A DNA stretch of 64,000 nucleotides from Enchytraeus crypticus (Eukaryota; Annelida; Clitellata; Enchytraeida; Enchytraeidae), in contig CAJHZI010000566.1 in assembly GCA_905160935.1 (NCBI GenBank), positions 455,001-519,000 of the forward strand. The letters are read 5' to 3'. Shown here piece by piece: positions 10,766 to 21,769 of the stretch (position 1 is its first letter; each line of letters opens with the position of its first letter). The translations under genes and the position numbers were made by a program. The notes below the pieces were generated by a model. It had not been told where the DNA came from, did not search any database, and saw only the letters and a list, made by a program, of their open reading frames with translations.

Positions 10766-13027
10766 TTGGACTAAAAAGGTTTTGATCTCGATGTCTCATG
10801 CTTATTAAACTTATCACAGGTTATCAAGATTAAATTTATTCAATATTAACTGTTTAGCTTTCAGTTTAAGTTTTTAAACAGAGTACTTTTTAGAGAGTAT
10901 GAAAACAGAGTAGTCATGCTTATAGGGAACATGATTGTTAGCATGCGAGGGAAGAGTTACTTTTATTGGTATATCAGTTTAGCATTTTTGATACACACTG
11001 TAGTCAACACTGTACAGTTTAAAAATATCAGGCAATTTTTGTGTGGTTAATTGTATTGCAAGGTAGTGTATTGTTACAATGTACTGTTTATTTTCCTAGT
11101 TTTACAGCTTATTATAGTTTATACTGTCGCATTTCAGAATATGAAATTAAAAGTTCCATTTTAGTTTCGTTTTAAGATAATTATGCTTACCGCTCACTCG
11201 TTAATAACGATTTCCCTGGCCTCATTGAAACTGATTTGTCTATCCCGTGACCCGACCTGCCTGCCATTCCAGTCACATTCTGACACACCGCTATGCGGCT
11301 TGACATACAGGTTGTGTATGACTCGTCCTGTGCCGTCTAGTATGAAACTGTGGCCTGCACAATATAAACACAATCAACAATTAAAGAGAACTGAAGTCGC
11401 ATTCTTATGTTTAATTACAGAAGAAGGTTGAAATTTTACCATGCGCAGTATATGCCTATGTTCCGTGAGAGTTGAAATCAAGAGAGGCTATACAATCGTT
11501 GTGATATCATTGTCGTCAGACTAGCCAGGCAGGGAAGAAGACGCAGCCTCTTTCTTATCATCAGCCGTCTCATTTTCTCCACGTAAAAGATCTCATTAGG
11601 AAGCGTGGTTCTACTCAGAGCTATAGGTTTAGCAGCAGTTATACTGAGGTTGCTTCGAAATATGTTATTCCACATATAATTTTATTTTAGGATTACTCTC
11701 AAAATAAAAGCTAAACTGAGGTGTCAACAATAGACAGCCTTTTGGCTATCTACCATTTAGACAACAGAAAACCCAACAAGCAGAAGAAATATTGATTTCA
11801 AAACTAAACAAATTGTAATTAATATGAGACATTAGCTGAAGATTAAATTATATCGTCCCAAACATTGCCATATGGCAAGAAACGGAGGGAAGTTAAAATT
11901 CTAACTGATTTACACAAATATTACATGTAGAGTAGCGAGTACTTACACACGTGAACAGTTGACAAACAGTCATAATCTGTAACTCGCACACTTCTCTGTA
12001 GCTCGTTCACAGCTTCAAGTGGTAAAGCTGTCCAATCAAATTTAGGAAGTTCTCCTGTGAGACACTGGCAGTCAGGCACCCACTTGTTTCTTTCCTGATT
12101 AGTGCTATAAATCTTCTAGTAATATTTACGAGGCTCACACTAAGTTATATTTACAATACTATGAAAGATTTTATGTTTAATTATCTTTAGTTAGGTAATA
12201 AATAAAAGTTATTCAATTAATCCTGTCTAAGAATAAATTAACTAAAATTGTAAATAAAATTATGTAAAAAGTTATTCATTAGCTATACATCTCGATCATA
12301 ACGTATAATATTGCTTAAAAGAACGTAAAATTCTCGCTAGCTAATTCTAATTTTGCAATTCTTAAAGCAGATTCAGAAAATCACTATCCTGCATTAAAAT
12401 AACATTTAAAAACACCTTTTGCAACAAAAATACTGGTATAAGGTAAAGCAAGTATCAGTACCAGAACAAGTACTTAATAGATGTATCAACTGCCGTGCAA
12501 GATGGCAGATTCGTGGCAAAAATGATTAATTTATAACTAAATATGCCTATCTCTGTCTCAGAAGATCACTACCATTGCATAATTACCATATATTGTCATT
12601 ATGGGCATACCAAGTTTTAGAATAGAAATTATTTTTCATTGCTTCTTCGGATGGTAAGTTAGGTGGTGCATATATAGCGCTTGCTAAGTACAACGGACCT
12701 ATTTTTACTTAATATTTAAGTTTTTTGCAACCTAGTAGTTTTATTTTATGTACTTTCCAAATAACATAATCTCTCATTTAATAAGCATCCTAAGCCCTTA
12801 TGCTATAGATCGCTCATTTTCATAACTCGACTCGAAAACTATATTAAAATTAAACTAAAAAACTGAAAACTAGACTCGGAAAATTGACCCTTCCCTACCA
12901 AGTGGCGCATTCATTAAGCGCCACGCCAGAAAATCAGCAGAGGTACCTGCACCTGGCTGAATTGTTGGTGGGAGGCCTGACTCCTGTTCACCGCTGTCGT
13001 CACTTCAGTGCAAATATCTCCATTTCT

Positions 13028-13208
13028 ATCTGCAGAGAATGATAGAGCATGACAGAGCATGATAGAGCATGACAGAGCATGACAGAGCATGTCAGAGCAT
13101 GACAAAGCACGACAGAGCATTACAGAGCATGACAGAGCATGACAGAGCACGACAGAGCATGACTAAGCATGACAAAGCATGACAGAGCATGACAGAGCAA
13201 GGAAGAGC
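13028..13208. repeat. 10-bp minisatellite (GACAGAGCAT)n
   Basis: About 17 units with mainly C/T and A/G variants. It lies in exon 2 of the exonuclease-like gene. Copy B has only one and a half units at 33983-34003. Confidence 0.9.
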
Positions 13209-13572
13209 AACAGGGGATGATCCAAGTTGCCTTTTGTATTGGCGAGTTCTTAAAGAGGAACGCCAATAGTTATCGTAAACTAATTTAAAATCTTGCACAA
13301 TATAAAAAATATCTCGTACAATATAAATAACGTATTAACTTCATTACAACAACAAGATGTGAATTCTAAATACAACCTCAAGTTTGAAGTCTGAGTCCAT
13401 GGCTATAATCTCAGACACTAAGCTTAAATTAAAGTCAACGCGATAAATAGAAATAATAGAGGAGACAGTGAATATCCGAGTTAGAAGAATAACCTGAAGA
13501 GGCGACTAACTGAGAGTAAAATCAGAACAACCAGAGAAAGCCAGGGAACACCACACTAGTCCGTGTCACCGC

Positions 13573-13579
13573 TTATATA
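13573..13579 (-). promoter_or_regulatory. TATA box of exonuclease-like gene, copy A
   Basis: TATATAA on the minus strand, about 170 bp upstream of the candidate ATG (13400-13398). The same box is kept in copy B at 34360-34354, with similar flanks on both sides. Its position upstream of the first exon, in the right orientation, suggests it was this gene's promoter. Confidence 0.4.
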
Positions 13580-13776
13580 GCCTAGTTCCTAATTACCATC
13601 AATTAATATAGATACTGAAGAGTAGAGACGAAAATGAAAAGTGATAGAAGTAAACAGACATTATAATGCCAAGGGAAGTCCTATACAGAAACGAACCGTA
13701 CCTTGCACGCGTTCTAAATAATAACTTTGAACTTTGGCCTCACTTACTAGGCTGTTACCACTCTTGATTCCGTGGC

Positions 13777-14035
13777 TTGAGCCCTATATCATCATTATCA
13801 TTTTGTAGCCATGATATATTAAGTCTCCATACTTCTCTGTACTCCACTTTCCTCTTCATGTCTACATATGAGTGGATATTTAAATCATCTGTAACATTCC
13901 TTTTGATATACCATTATACTTGGGGGCTTCGGCTTATGACGAGGTGGACCCCTGTGCCTTCCTCAGCTTTGATTAAAATTTACTGGGCAGGGGCGTCCTT
14001 CCCTGAGAAAACAATCCTATTTACATGATTGTCTA
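13777..14035 (-). repeat. Repeat R5, minus strand (copy A of the duplication)
   Basis: Reverse complement of the body seen at 6020-6220, lacking the (GA)n tail. The duplicate copy is at 34560-34825, so this insertion predates the duplication. Confidence 0.7.
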
Positions 14036-14429
14036 CATAAAGTCAGAGTTTTGTTTACGGGTTGTTCGCAAGCTGAATGGTTCTTTGTTATGATATTAGG
14101 CTAAATAAGATATCCAACATCAGGCAGGCCAATATAGGACATCCGCGAGAAGCAATCTGCCAATTTTTCGTAAATTTTCCTGCAATCGGATAGAGTAGGA
14201 TCGGATGGAATCTTTAGATCCCCTGTAAATGACGGATGGTTATCTCTTAGCCTTTTGAAAGATTTTCTTTTATCTCATTGTTTTTTACAAGGTAAATGGA
14301 GGAACGGGTAATGGATTCAATAATGGATCTGAAAACTCTGACAAGCACACCGTAGATCTAAATAGAAAACTTCCAATTGTTGCGCCTGTAATTAGTTATT
14401 ATTTCTCTTCAGCATATGTCTTTCACAGA

Positions 14430-14540
14430 TTTGTTTGAATGAATTAACCTGTAGAGATGTGTGTGCGAGGACGTCACTCACAGTATCATTGAATTTGGAA
14501 ACGGACGTAAACCTTTGCTATTATTGAGGCCTATAGATCA
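14430..14540 (-). repeat. Repeat R4 end
   Basis: Carries GACGTCACTCACAGTATCAT and GGAAACGGACGTAAACC followed by a T/A-rich tail, the signature of R4 (on its own strand AAAGGTTTAACGTCCGTTTC then CTCATACAAAGATGATG). Also present at 35190-35310 in copy B. Confidence 0.55.
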
Positions 14541-14629
14541 TAGAATGCAAAATGAAAGAAAAATGAGGCAGAGACAGTCCGAGATTAGGAATATTAGATG
14601 ATTTAAAGATCCAATTTTCCTATTCAGTC

Positions 14630-14690
14630 CCCTCCGTGTCGACCCCGAATAGGGATATAAGGCACGCTAAAAGGAAGTTTTCTTATTTTT
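14630..14690. repeat. Short interspersed motif CGACCCCGAATAGGG
   Basis: TGTCGACCCCGAATAGGGAT and GGCACGCTAAAAGGAA recur at 35403-35460 (duplicate) and at 45890-45940 in an unrelated setting. Family unknown; it contains no open frame. Confidence 0.5.
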
Positions 14691-14699
14691 GTGGCGTAT

Positions 14700-16450
14700 A
14701 TGATACAGAATTTGGTTTTAAGTTTCAGACACAATCGCCACAAATTCCAAACATTGTCTTAACTTCTTGACATTTTAATTTGAAACATGATAGTAATCCT
14801 GGTACAAAAAAAGAACTTTATACACAAATGAATTTATGAATTTAAAAATATTATTTCAATCTTATTATTTAAAGCTGACGTATTTAGATGTTAGATAAGC
14901 TTTTCAGTGTAATATCGATCAGTATGCTAATACAGTAGCAAAAATAAAATTTACACAAATTCTATATTAGTTTATAAAATTCCAAATTATATTAACCATT
15001 CAGAAAGGCTATTAAAGTATTAATTTTACTTGTCTTTAATGTCGTCACAACGCAACTCAAAAGAGAAAAAATGCCACATATTGATATACTAAACCAGTCA
15101 CAATGTAATATTAATATTTGCATGATTAACTTAAGCCTTGGACTCATTTATTCTCTTTTTGATCTGCACCGTTAATTAGAACCTACTTTGCTCGTCGGCT
15201 TGCACCTTTTTACGTTGACAGTGCTGAACATCGTCATGGACAACAGTGGCACTCCGATTGCTGATCTTTTATAGCTATCCATAACAAGTGATTAGAAATA
15301 TTATTAACTGCGTTAGATTGAAACGTTAAACCTAGTCTTGATTGCCATATATCGTCTTACCACTTCTCAGCCGCTAATTTAGAGATACATTAACGAAACA
15401 CTTATACATAGCATAGTCAATTGCATTTCGAAATATTTGTCAATGCTCTTCAGTGTGTAGTTTAGAGATCGATAAGCCACTAGCCAACATATCCATAGAT
15501 TATGATAAGCATATACATGTACATGACAATATATATGATATCTTTATGACAAGCAAGCAAGACAACTTAGAACACAGATAGAAAAGCATAAGGAAACATA
15601 CCAAAGCACAATCACGAAAATTTAGGATATTAAACTGGATTATCATTATAAAAAATCAAATATTAAAATTCTCCTTTGACGAAGAAATGCTATTTATACA
15701 CTTAAATATTGATTGCGTTTAACAAATCCAAGATAATAAGACAGGCATAATATTAGTGCTTGTAGTATTATACTATTTTTGATTGTCGTAATTGAATTGT
15801 GTTTCAATTAGTTTTCAATGAGATGTGTAATCTACACTTTCATTTTTAATCTTTGGCACTAAGCGTCATGGTAAGCTAACGTTCAATCTTACATCGATTA
15901 CTAGTAAAGGACTGTGTAATGGAATATGAATGATTTAAACATATTTTATTTAAATGATTGGAATATGAATTGAATTATACATATTTTCACTTCACTTTCA
16001 TTAGATTGATAGTAATAATTTTTATTTCATTTCTCGCTATCTTTATCGGATGCCTAGCTTAATCAAAGTAGACATCGACGAATTCAATCATGTTAACATA
16101 TTCAAGATACCCTGATAAATTCTCCATTTAAAGAAACGGACGTTGAATTGCAGTTAGTAACTGTTGTGAAGCAGTTTTTGAAATATGCTCCTTAAAACTG
16201 CAGGATTGTTGATATCTAACTATACATTATATACAAATGTGCACCGGATAAAATCCTACGCTGTAATTTCATTCTGACGGCGGATATGGTGAAACGAGAT
16301 ATCCCATTCAATAGCATTGATCAAGGCTATGCACGTAAACTAGTGCTCAAAAGATTTGAAATTCAACTCTTTAATTAACCTTGTATAATATTTGTGGACT
16401 TATTGCAGTCGCTAATGTATGGAATAAGAAATCTGAATTCTTAATACTTT
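14700..16450. other. Gene-free 3' flank of desaturase gene 1
   Basis: AT-rich and matched by 35460-37385 with frequent small indels. No exon-like block survives better than its surroundings except the last 250 bp before the stop codon (16260-16460 against 37200-37390), which may be the 3' UTR. Confidence 0.4.
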
Positions 16451-16461
16451 TTTATTTTCAG

Positions 16462-19256
16462 TTAATCAGTGGTGTCCTCGCTGATAAGCTGAACTCCTTT
16501 ACTGCTGATTGTCGTTCTCTGTTTAGCCGTCCTGAATCCAAACCCAACCGAACCATCTCCCGTTCTTTCCTTCCTGCGCTCAATCGCATCCGGTGACATC
16601 TTCCTTCTCCTATCGGCCAGTCCGATCAGAGCCATCGTATCGATGAACAGGGTCGTGAAGTTAAACCTTATACCAAACTCACTCGTTGAGTAATCGTGAG
16701 GAAAAGTGTGGTGGTAGTTGTGAAAACCTTCACCGATGGCGCCCAAGGAAACGAGAAAGTTCTCGGCAGGGTTGATGTGATGATCGTAGGGTTTGTTTCC
16801 GTAGAGATGCGCGGCACTGTTTACTAGCCACGTGGTGTGGAGGCATAAGAGGTAGCGGAACAAGGAACAGATGTAGAAGGAGATGATTGGACTCTCGCCC
16901 CAGAAATACCAGGGCACGAATGTAGGCATCACGAAGCAGAGCAGGAGGACTGACTGCAAGTAGAACCTGATGAATAATCAATAAATCAATAATCAATAAA
17001 TAGTACAATCAGTAGAAATGTCAGTAAGGGCATTCGGTTGGTTAGCACCAAGGCTCCAGAAATTGCTACAAAAATTTAAACGAATGGAAGTCTCAAATAG
17101 GGGATTGGCTGGTGGTGTGGTGTAGGACAGAGAGGATTTGAGACAGTCTATTTCGATCCGGACCCTGGTTAAACTGGGATTCAAGAAAAGATGATGATGA
17201 TGATGCGTACAATCAGTAGAAATTCAGTCACGGGTCAAATATAGTAATGCGAGCAGAGATGGCATAATGTATATACTGTATGTCACTAGACTATAGATGT
17301 AATAAAACCGCGACTCTAAATGGCAGTAGAATTAAAAGAGCCAAACGAATAATGTCTTGAATAATCAATATACGACTTGTTATACTATTCCACGTTTTAT
17401 GCCTTATCCTCGGACTGGAAAGAATCATATCTAACATCCTCAAATATCGTATCATGATAATTAGGGTCTAAATTGAATCAGGTACATTGGAGGAAAATGG
17501 AGCCATGACACAAAACAACTTTCAATAAGCGTAAATGAAATGAGACCCACGAGTAGTTAAGCGTTTGGGAAAATTAAAGAGAGATTGGTATGATATTGAG
17601 TAGCAGAGAGAAAGGATTAAAGGTAAATAGCTATACTATTATAGTAGCTATAGGGTTAGTATAGTATCGTACTTTCTCTGAATGGCGCAGACTGGATCTG
17701 CCAGCAGGTCACTGATGTCTAGCTTGGAACCCTTCTCCTTCACGTCAGGATGTTTGCGGACGAGCAGCCACCCGATGTGCGCGAAGAAGAATCCTCTCTT
17801 AGCGTTGTGGGGATCAGCATTGGTCTCCGAGTACTTGTGGTGAACTCTGTGATCTCTACACCATTCGATGATGTCGTTCTAATCAACCAACCAATCAATC
17901 AATAAATAAATCAATCAATAAAAACCAATCGATATATCTATCAATCAATCCATAAATCAATAAAGCAATAAATAAATCAATAAAAAATAGATCAGTCAAT
18001 CAATCATGCAATCAATCGAATTAAACTATCAAATCTATCAAGCATCGACCAATCTGGAAGACTATGTGCAGACTGGTTTGATTTAAATCACGGTATGAGG
18101 AAGATTATTTCTAAATCCGCATTAGCTTCTCTCTGCGATGTAAAAAAGGCAAATATTATTGCTATGCATGAATAGAAGAAGGAAATAGCGAACACCAAAA
18201 ACAGTAACTAAGCAATGAAACTATAAAATATGTGCGGTATGTTAAATGTGTAAAACTTTCGAACGAATGACTTCAAGGCCCTTTTGGGCCATACTGAAAT
18301 ATGTAAAATAGCTTAATGATTAAATATATATAGATCTGAATGCATGGATGGATGAATGAATGGATGGATATAAAAAATCTGAAGTGAAATTTGTGATGTT
18401 AACACAAATTATGTGCACATGTCGATTTCTTGAAAACTTTGTGAAACAAAGCACTAGATAGAAAATTTAAAGAAACCATTGTGAAGAAAGCGTTCTTACC
18501 TGGAAGGCGAGGGAATTGCAGAGAGCGAGGAAGATTCTTAGAGGAAGCTTAGCGTGATATGATCTGTGGGTCCAAAGCCTGTGAGCACCCGCCGTTATCC
18601 CAAGATTGTTTAGTATGTACAGTGCGAATGCTGTTGAGAGCAACAAAAAAGGTGTCATACACTTAAAACTCGCTCAGAAATAGTGAAGTATTACTCAATG
18701 GAGTGAATCAAGAAGTTTATTGATGGTTAGAAAATATCATTCTAAAGCTAAGAAATACTTTTAAATATAGAACAACTGTAATGCAAACGTAGCCTACGCA
18801 TGGCACCTGTAGACACTGGCTGGAGCCAGTGGCGACGTCGGTATGATACTCGACCGCGGATCAGTATGTGCGGGGCTCAAATCCTGGGCTCGCCCGTCAC
18901 TGACATCGCTTTCCACTGAAGAAACTGACGTTAACCATAGCATTATCAGCTTTAATAGTAGTTATTTTGTACTCTAGTGGAGGCGTTATATACCAGGGAC
19001 CTGCCAGTAGGCAGTGCACTAAGAGAGAGATTTTGTACTCACTGAAGACGAGTGTGTACAGTTTTGCGGAAGGAATCATATAGAGTCCAATGAGACCACC
19101 GATATGAAGTCCTATGAATAGGAACACGTTTCTCCAGCGAATCCTCATAGGGACGGGCTTGGACTCGAGAGGGACGTAGTCTGGATCTGAGGCAAGCGTC
19201 GTGCTGAGGTCATCATGGACGTCGTACGTACTGATCCCATCGTTACGTGGCGGCAT
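16462..19256 (-). CDS. SCD: Delta-9 acyl-CoA desaturase, gene 1 (stearoyl-CoA desaturase family)
   Basis: Inserts the delta-9 double bond into saturated acyl-CoA using cytochrome b5, O2 and a di-iron centre in the ER membrane (known for the family). Coding exons on the minus strand: 19256-19043, 18630-18500, 17878-17673, 16966-16462 (214, 131, 206 and 505 nt). All borders are GT/AG and the phases join into 351 codons plus stop, the usual animal SCD length. Histidine boxes: HRLWTH (residues 88-93), HRVHH (125-129), HNYHH (266-270), plus the NSAAH motif before box three. The hydrophobic stretches around 44-82 and 190-235 fit the four-helix topology. Start: the ATG at 19254-19256 gives [10 protein letters not shown] and is preceded by an intron acceptor at 19263-19264, so a leader exon lies upstream. 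Intron 1 holds a tRNA-SINE and a short LINE end; intron 3 holds another repeat. The paralogue is at 37395-41815. Substrate preference cannot be read from sequence. Confidence 0.95.
17010..17205 (+). repeat. Repeat R3 with (GAT)n tail
   Basis: About 190 bp: GGCATTCGGTTGGTTAGC, GGCTCCAGAAATTGCTAC, CTGGGATTCAAGAAAAGATG then (ATG)n. It sits in desaturase intron 3 and is shared by both desaturase copies. Other copies are at 21668, 44086, 60590 and 62830. Confidence 0.7.
17881..18020. repeat. (AATC/AATA)n low-complexity array in desaturase intron 2
   Basis: Irregular CAATCAATAAAT units start 3 bp beyond the acceptor of exon 3. Copy 2 has a shorter version at 38897-38975. Confidence 0.7.
18080..18205 (+). 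repeat. 5S-SINE body fragment (no 5S head)
   Basis: Degenerate match to the 3' body of the 5S-SINE family (TCTAAATCCGC, GGCAAATATTA, GAAGAAGGAAATAG). Intron 2 of desaturase gene 1; absent from gene 2. Confidence 0.45.
18822..18962 (+). repeat. SINE R1 (copy d, full length)
   Basis: Complete from GGCTGGAGCCAGTGGCGACG to ATTATCAGCTTT. Lies in intron 1 of desaturase gene 1; not in gene 2. Confidence 0.8.
18975..19029 (+). mobile_element. Short R5/LINE 3' end with target-site duplication
   Basis: A 55-bp 3' end (GTGGAGGCGTTATATACC to CACTAAGAGAGAG) flanked by identical ATTTTGTACTC at 18964-18974 and 19030-19040. The right-hand copy overlaps the splice donor of exon 1. Gene 2 shows the empty site at 41587-41600. 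Confidence 0.85.
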
Positions 19257-19309
19257 CTTTCACTAGTTGTAAGTCTGTAAATACAAATAGAGAATTTCGT
19301 CAAGTCTGT

Positions 19310-19520
19310 ATCTGCTAATCAACGAAGAATTAATTAATTAATAGCCTAATATAGGTAATCAATGCATAGTTAATCAACGCATAGAAAATCAATGAGTAGT
19401 TAGTCAACGAATAGTTAATCAATGAGTAGTTAATCAACGAATAGTTAATCAATGCATAGTTAATCATCGAAGAATTAATCAATGGATAGTTTAGTTAATC
19501 AATGAATAGTTAATCAATTA
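19310..19520. repeat. (AGTTAATCAATGAAT)n array in leader intron of desaturase gene 1
   Basis: About 13 imperfect 15-16-bp units. The counterpart at 41878-42115 uses a GAAGAATTAATCAAT variant, so each array re-expanded independently. Confidence 0.75.
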
Positions 19521-20409
19521 CAGAATCGATAAAGCATTTTGTATATATCGCTTCGCTAGAAAATTAACTATAAAATTATATCGTACAAATAAATAAATAG
19601 TAGGCCTAAAAATAATCACAAATCTCTAATGATGCTAAGCATTGCGTAGCTTTTTATGTATTTGTGGAATGATTATACTTTATTACTTGCAAGATTTCAT
19701 TTGGTAATTTATTGCCTATTTGATAAATTTATACTGAAGCAAAATGATTGCAAAATAGCTTTGCTATGGGAATATACACTCATTAAATGATTAACGACGA
19801 AAAAAACAGTAGAACGGCTGGAGTGCTACTATCATCCACGACAACTTCGAACACTAGGTATAATTGCGAAGTCGATGAGAACAAGGATTCCAGAATACGG
19901 TGAAAATCAAATTCTGGAAAGCACATCCTAGGAAGGGCAAGCATTAATGCAATGAATGAGAGGACATCTTAAACAGTAGTCAGCATAATTTTATTACATG
20001 ATCAAGTTCAACAACAACATGTAACTCTGCAATCTACAAGAATCTGTCAATTAAAAGTTGCAATACATGCTACGATGAGGCGATTTCTTAATAAAAATCA
20101 ATCAGTTACTAATTGGACAACTGATAAATTTCTCGATAATTATAAATTATTAGGTCTAATCTAATAAATTTGGTTATTGACCAAATCAGAGTTGGTTTCG
20201 ACCTCGGCTTTGTCTTCATATGGACATTAGCACCTGGCCCAACCCGAAATAGAATCACTATGAAGCACGAAATGTTTCCCAGCACTGATTAGGCTTAATG
20301 TAGTACCAATGAAATCTTCAATACACATGCGATGTTGCTTTTGAAGTTGTTAATGCATTGTTTGAATTTATATAATTAATTGTTGCTTTAAATCAAACAG
20401 TGTACTCAC

Positions 20410-20753
20410 GTGATCAAATATATCGAAATCTCCTCTGATATCCTTCGTTTGTCTACAACTCTATTCACAATAAACAAATATCCTCTTTTAAATATTATTA
20501 CTTTCAGGAGCCTATGGTGTATCTTAAAGTAAGTTGAATCGATTTAATGTCACAAAACTTTGTCAGAATATTACGATAACTTTTCCTAACTTTAATTCTA
20601 ATAGTTTAGTTACAACTTAAATAAATAGTCAAATAATTCTTACTGTTTCAAAATCTACTTGTTTTAGATTTTCTGCTATATAACCACTAGATGTTTACCG
20701 CTGCCTCACTTAAGGCTTGTTGATCTGTAGAGCAGCGCTCAGGAGCTTTTATA
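20410..20753 (-). promoter_or_regulatory. TATA promoter and 5' non-coding exon of desaturase gene 1
   Basis: On the minus strand a TATAAAA box occupies 20753-20747. Transcription would be expected to start about 25-30 bp downstream, near 20720. The leader runs to a good donor (CAC|GTGAGT) at 20410/20409 and would join the acceptor at 19263, placing 6 nt before the ATG. The same TATA box, leader and donor are preserved in the second copy at 43142-42799 while the intervening sequence has drifted, which supports function. The start site itself is inferred. Confidence 0.6.
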
Positions 20754-20964
20754 CTCAACTAGCCGACGATGGCGCGTTATTTCATCACTGATGCGTCACC
20801 AGTTGAACCAACGCGAACCTGACGCTACGCACATCAACGTATACATGTACGTGTGCTTAACACAATAGGGTCAACATCTAGACCACGCTCTTACCATGCG
20901 CCCACTCATTCTAATGCTGCAGTGTTGTATTTTTTTACTAAGGCATAGTAGTACAATATGTATA

Positions 20965-20966
<2 letters not shown>

Positions 20967-21008
<42 letters not shown>

Positions 21009-21064
21009 ATATATACTGCATATATACATATATATTGTATATATACTGCATATATACATATATA

Positions 21065-21115
<51 letters not shown>
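20967..21115. repeat. (TA)n with interspersed TACATA/TGCATA units
   Basis: Pure TA blocks flank a short core of alternating TATATACTGCA and TATATACATA units. It lies upstream of desaturase promoter 1. Confidence 0.9.
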
Positions 21116-21116
<1 letters not shown>

Positions 21117-21282
21117 CAATATTTAACCTACGTTATGTATGATAGTTATTTGATATTTCAGTGATTTTTACTGTGTGCATTTTGTTGTGTATTGCTTGTT
21201 TTACTGTAACTGTTGTAAAGTATAGGGATGCCTTAGCATGATAGACTCTATTAAACATTATATATATTTTGTTCATCTAAAT

Positions 21283-21560
21283 ACGGCGGGATTTAACGCA
21301 CTTGGTTTGGTTGCGCGTCAATAATCGAAGTTAAGCTACATCAGCCTCGGGTAGACTTTGTTGGTGACCACATTTGAAGACCGAATGGTGACAGTTTTGA
21401 AGAAAAAAATCCCAGTGTGATGAAGGTTACTCTTAAATCCGCGCTGGCTGCAATTGATGCGCCCTCAAAAAGCAAATATTACTAATAACCATCAAGAAGA
21501 AGGAGGAAATGGGCCTTAAACAAGCATCTGTGCTTCCTGACGCAGTGTGCCGTTATGTTA
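21283..21560 (+). repeat. 5S rRNA-derived SINE (copy 1)
   Basis: The head (to about 21400) aligns with 5S rRNA: CGAAGTTAAGC (the 5S box A region), then CCTCGGGTAGACTTTG, GGTGACCACATTTGAAGACC and GGTGACAG, in the order of the 5S internal control region and 3' stem. The body AAATCCGCGCTGGCTGCAAT to GTGCTTCCTGACGCAG is non-5S and is shared with the copies at 46116 and 53247. Confidence 0.8.
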
Positions 21561-21667
21561 TTTATAATGTTATAATGTTGTGTCATTCAATCGCTTATAA
21601 GCCATGAAATTCCTTGAACTATTAGACTAAGATAAATTATGCTAACAACCATAATCATTATCTTCTC

Positions 21668-21762
21668 TTAATACCCAGTATAACTAGAGTTGGGATTAGA
21701 AAATTTTGTAGCAATTTCTAGAGCCTAGGAGCTGACCAACTGAATGCCATTTTTGCTATTAT
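21668..21762 (-). repeat. Repeat R3 fragment
   Basis: Reverse orientation: GGGATTAGAAAATTTTGTAG, CAATTTCTAGAGCCTAGGAG. Paired with 44086-44172 in copy B. Confidence 0.6.
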
Positions 21763-21769
21763 GATTATT

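Larger units (their letters stand above)
9881..13400 (-). pseudogene. Exonuclease-like gene (REXO4/ISG20-type DEDDh fold), apparently decayed, copy A
   Basis: Minus-strand exons that splice in phase: 13400-13377 (ATG, MDSDFKLE, weak), 13291-12953, 12094-11947, 11354-11191, 10069-9881. Conserved landmarks resemble the REXO4/ISG20 exonucleases: YVKP in exon 4, IIVAHDHRQDF (exo II, H..D) and RDTSRY in exon 5, and a degenerate exo I (D-Y-D where the family has D-x-E) in exon 3. Spacing from F of exon 4 to H of VAH equals that of human REXO4 as I recall it, if exon 4 ends at the GCG|GTAAGC donor. That reading includes one in-frame TGA at 11199-11197. Exon 2 is interrupted by about 170 bp of a 10-bp minisatellite that shifts the frame. 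The exo III region is absent: the frame ends at TAG 9881 after SLKTALASF, with AATAAA at 9868-9863. Probably a pseudogene; skipping the bad segments by alternative splicing cannot be excluded. Confidence 0.6.

Noticed and set aside
11183-11431. 82-codon plus-strand open frame
   Set aside because: Antisense of exon 4 of the same pseudogene (YVKP-containing).
12914-13298. Cys/His/Leu-repeat proteins (MLCHALSCS repeats)
   Set aside because: Frames of the 10-bp minisatellite; the repeat is not a conserved protein motif.
21283-21400. Functional 5S rRNA gene
   Set aside because: The head is diverged from 5S, is followed by a repeat-specific body, and recurs at dispersed sites; a SINE explains it better.
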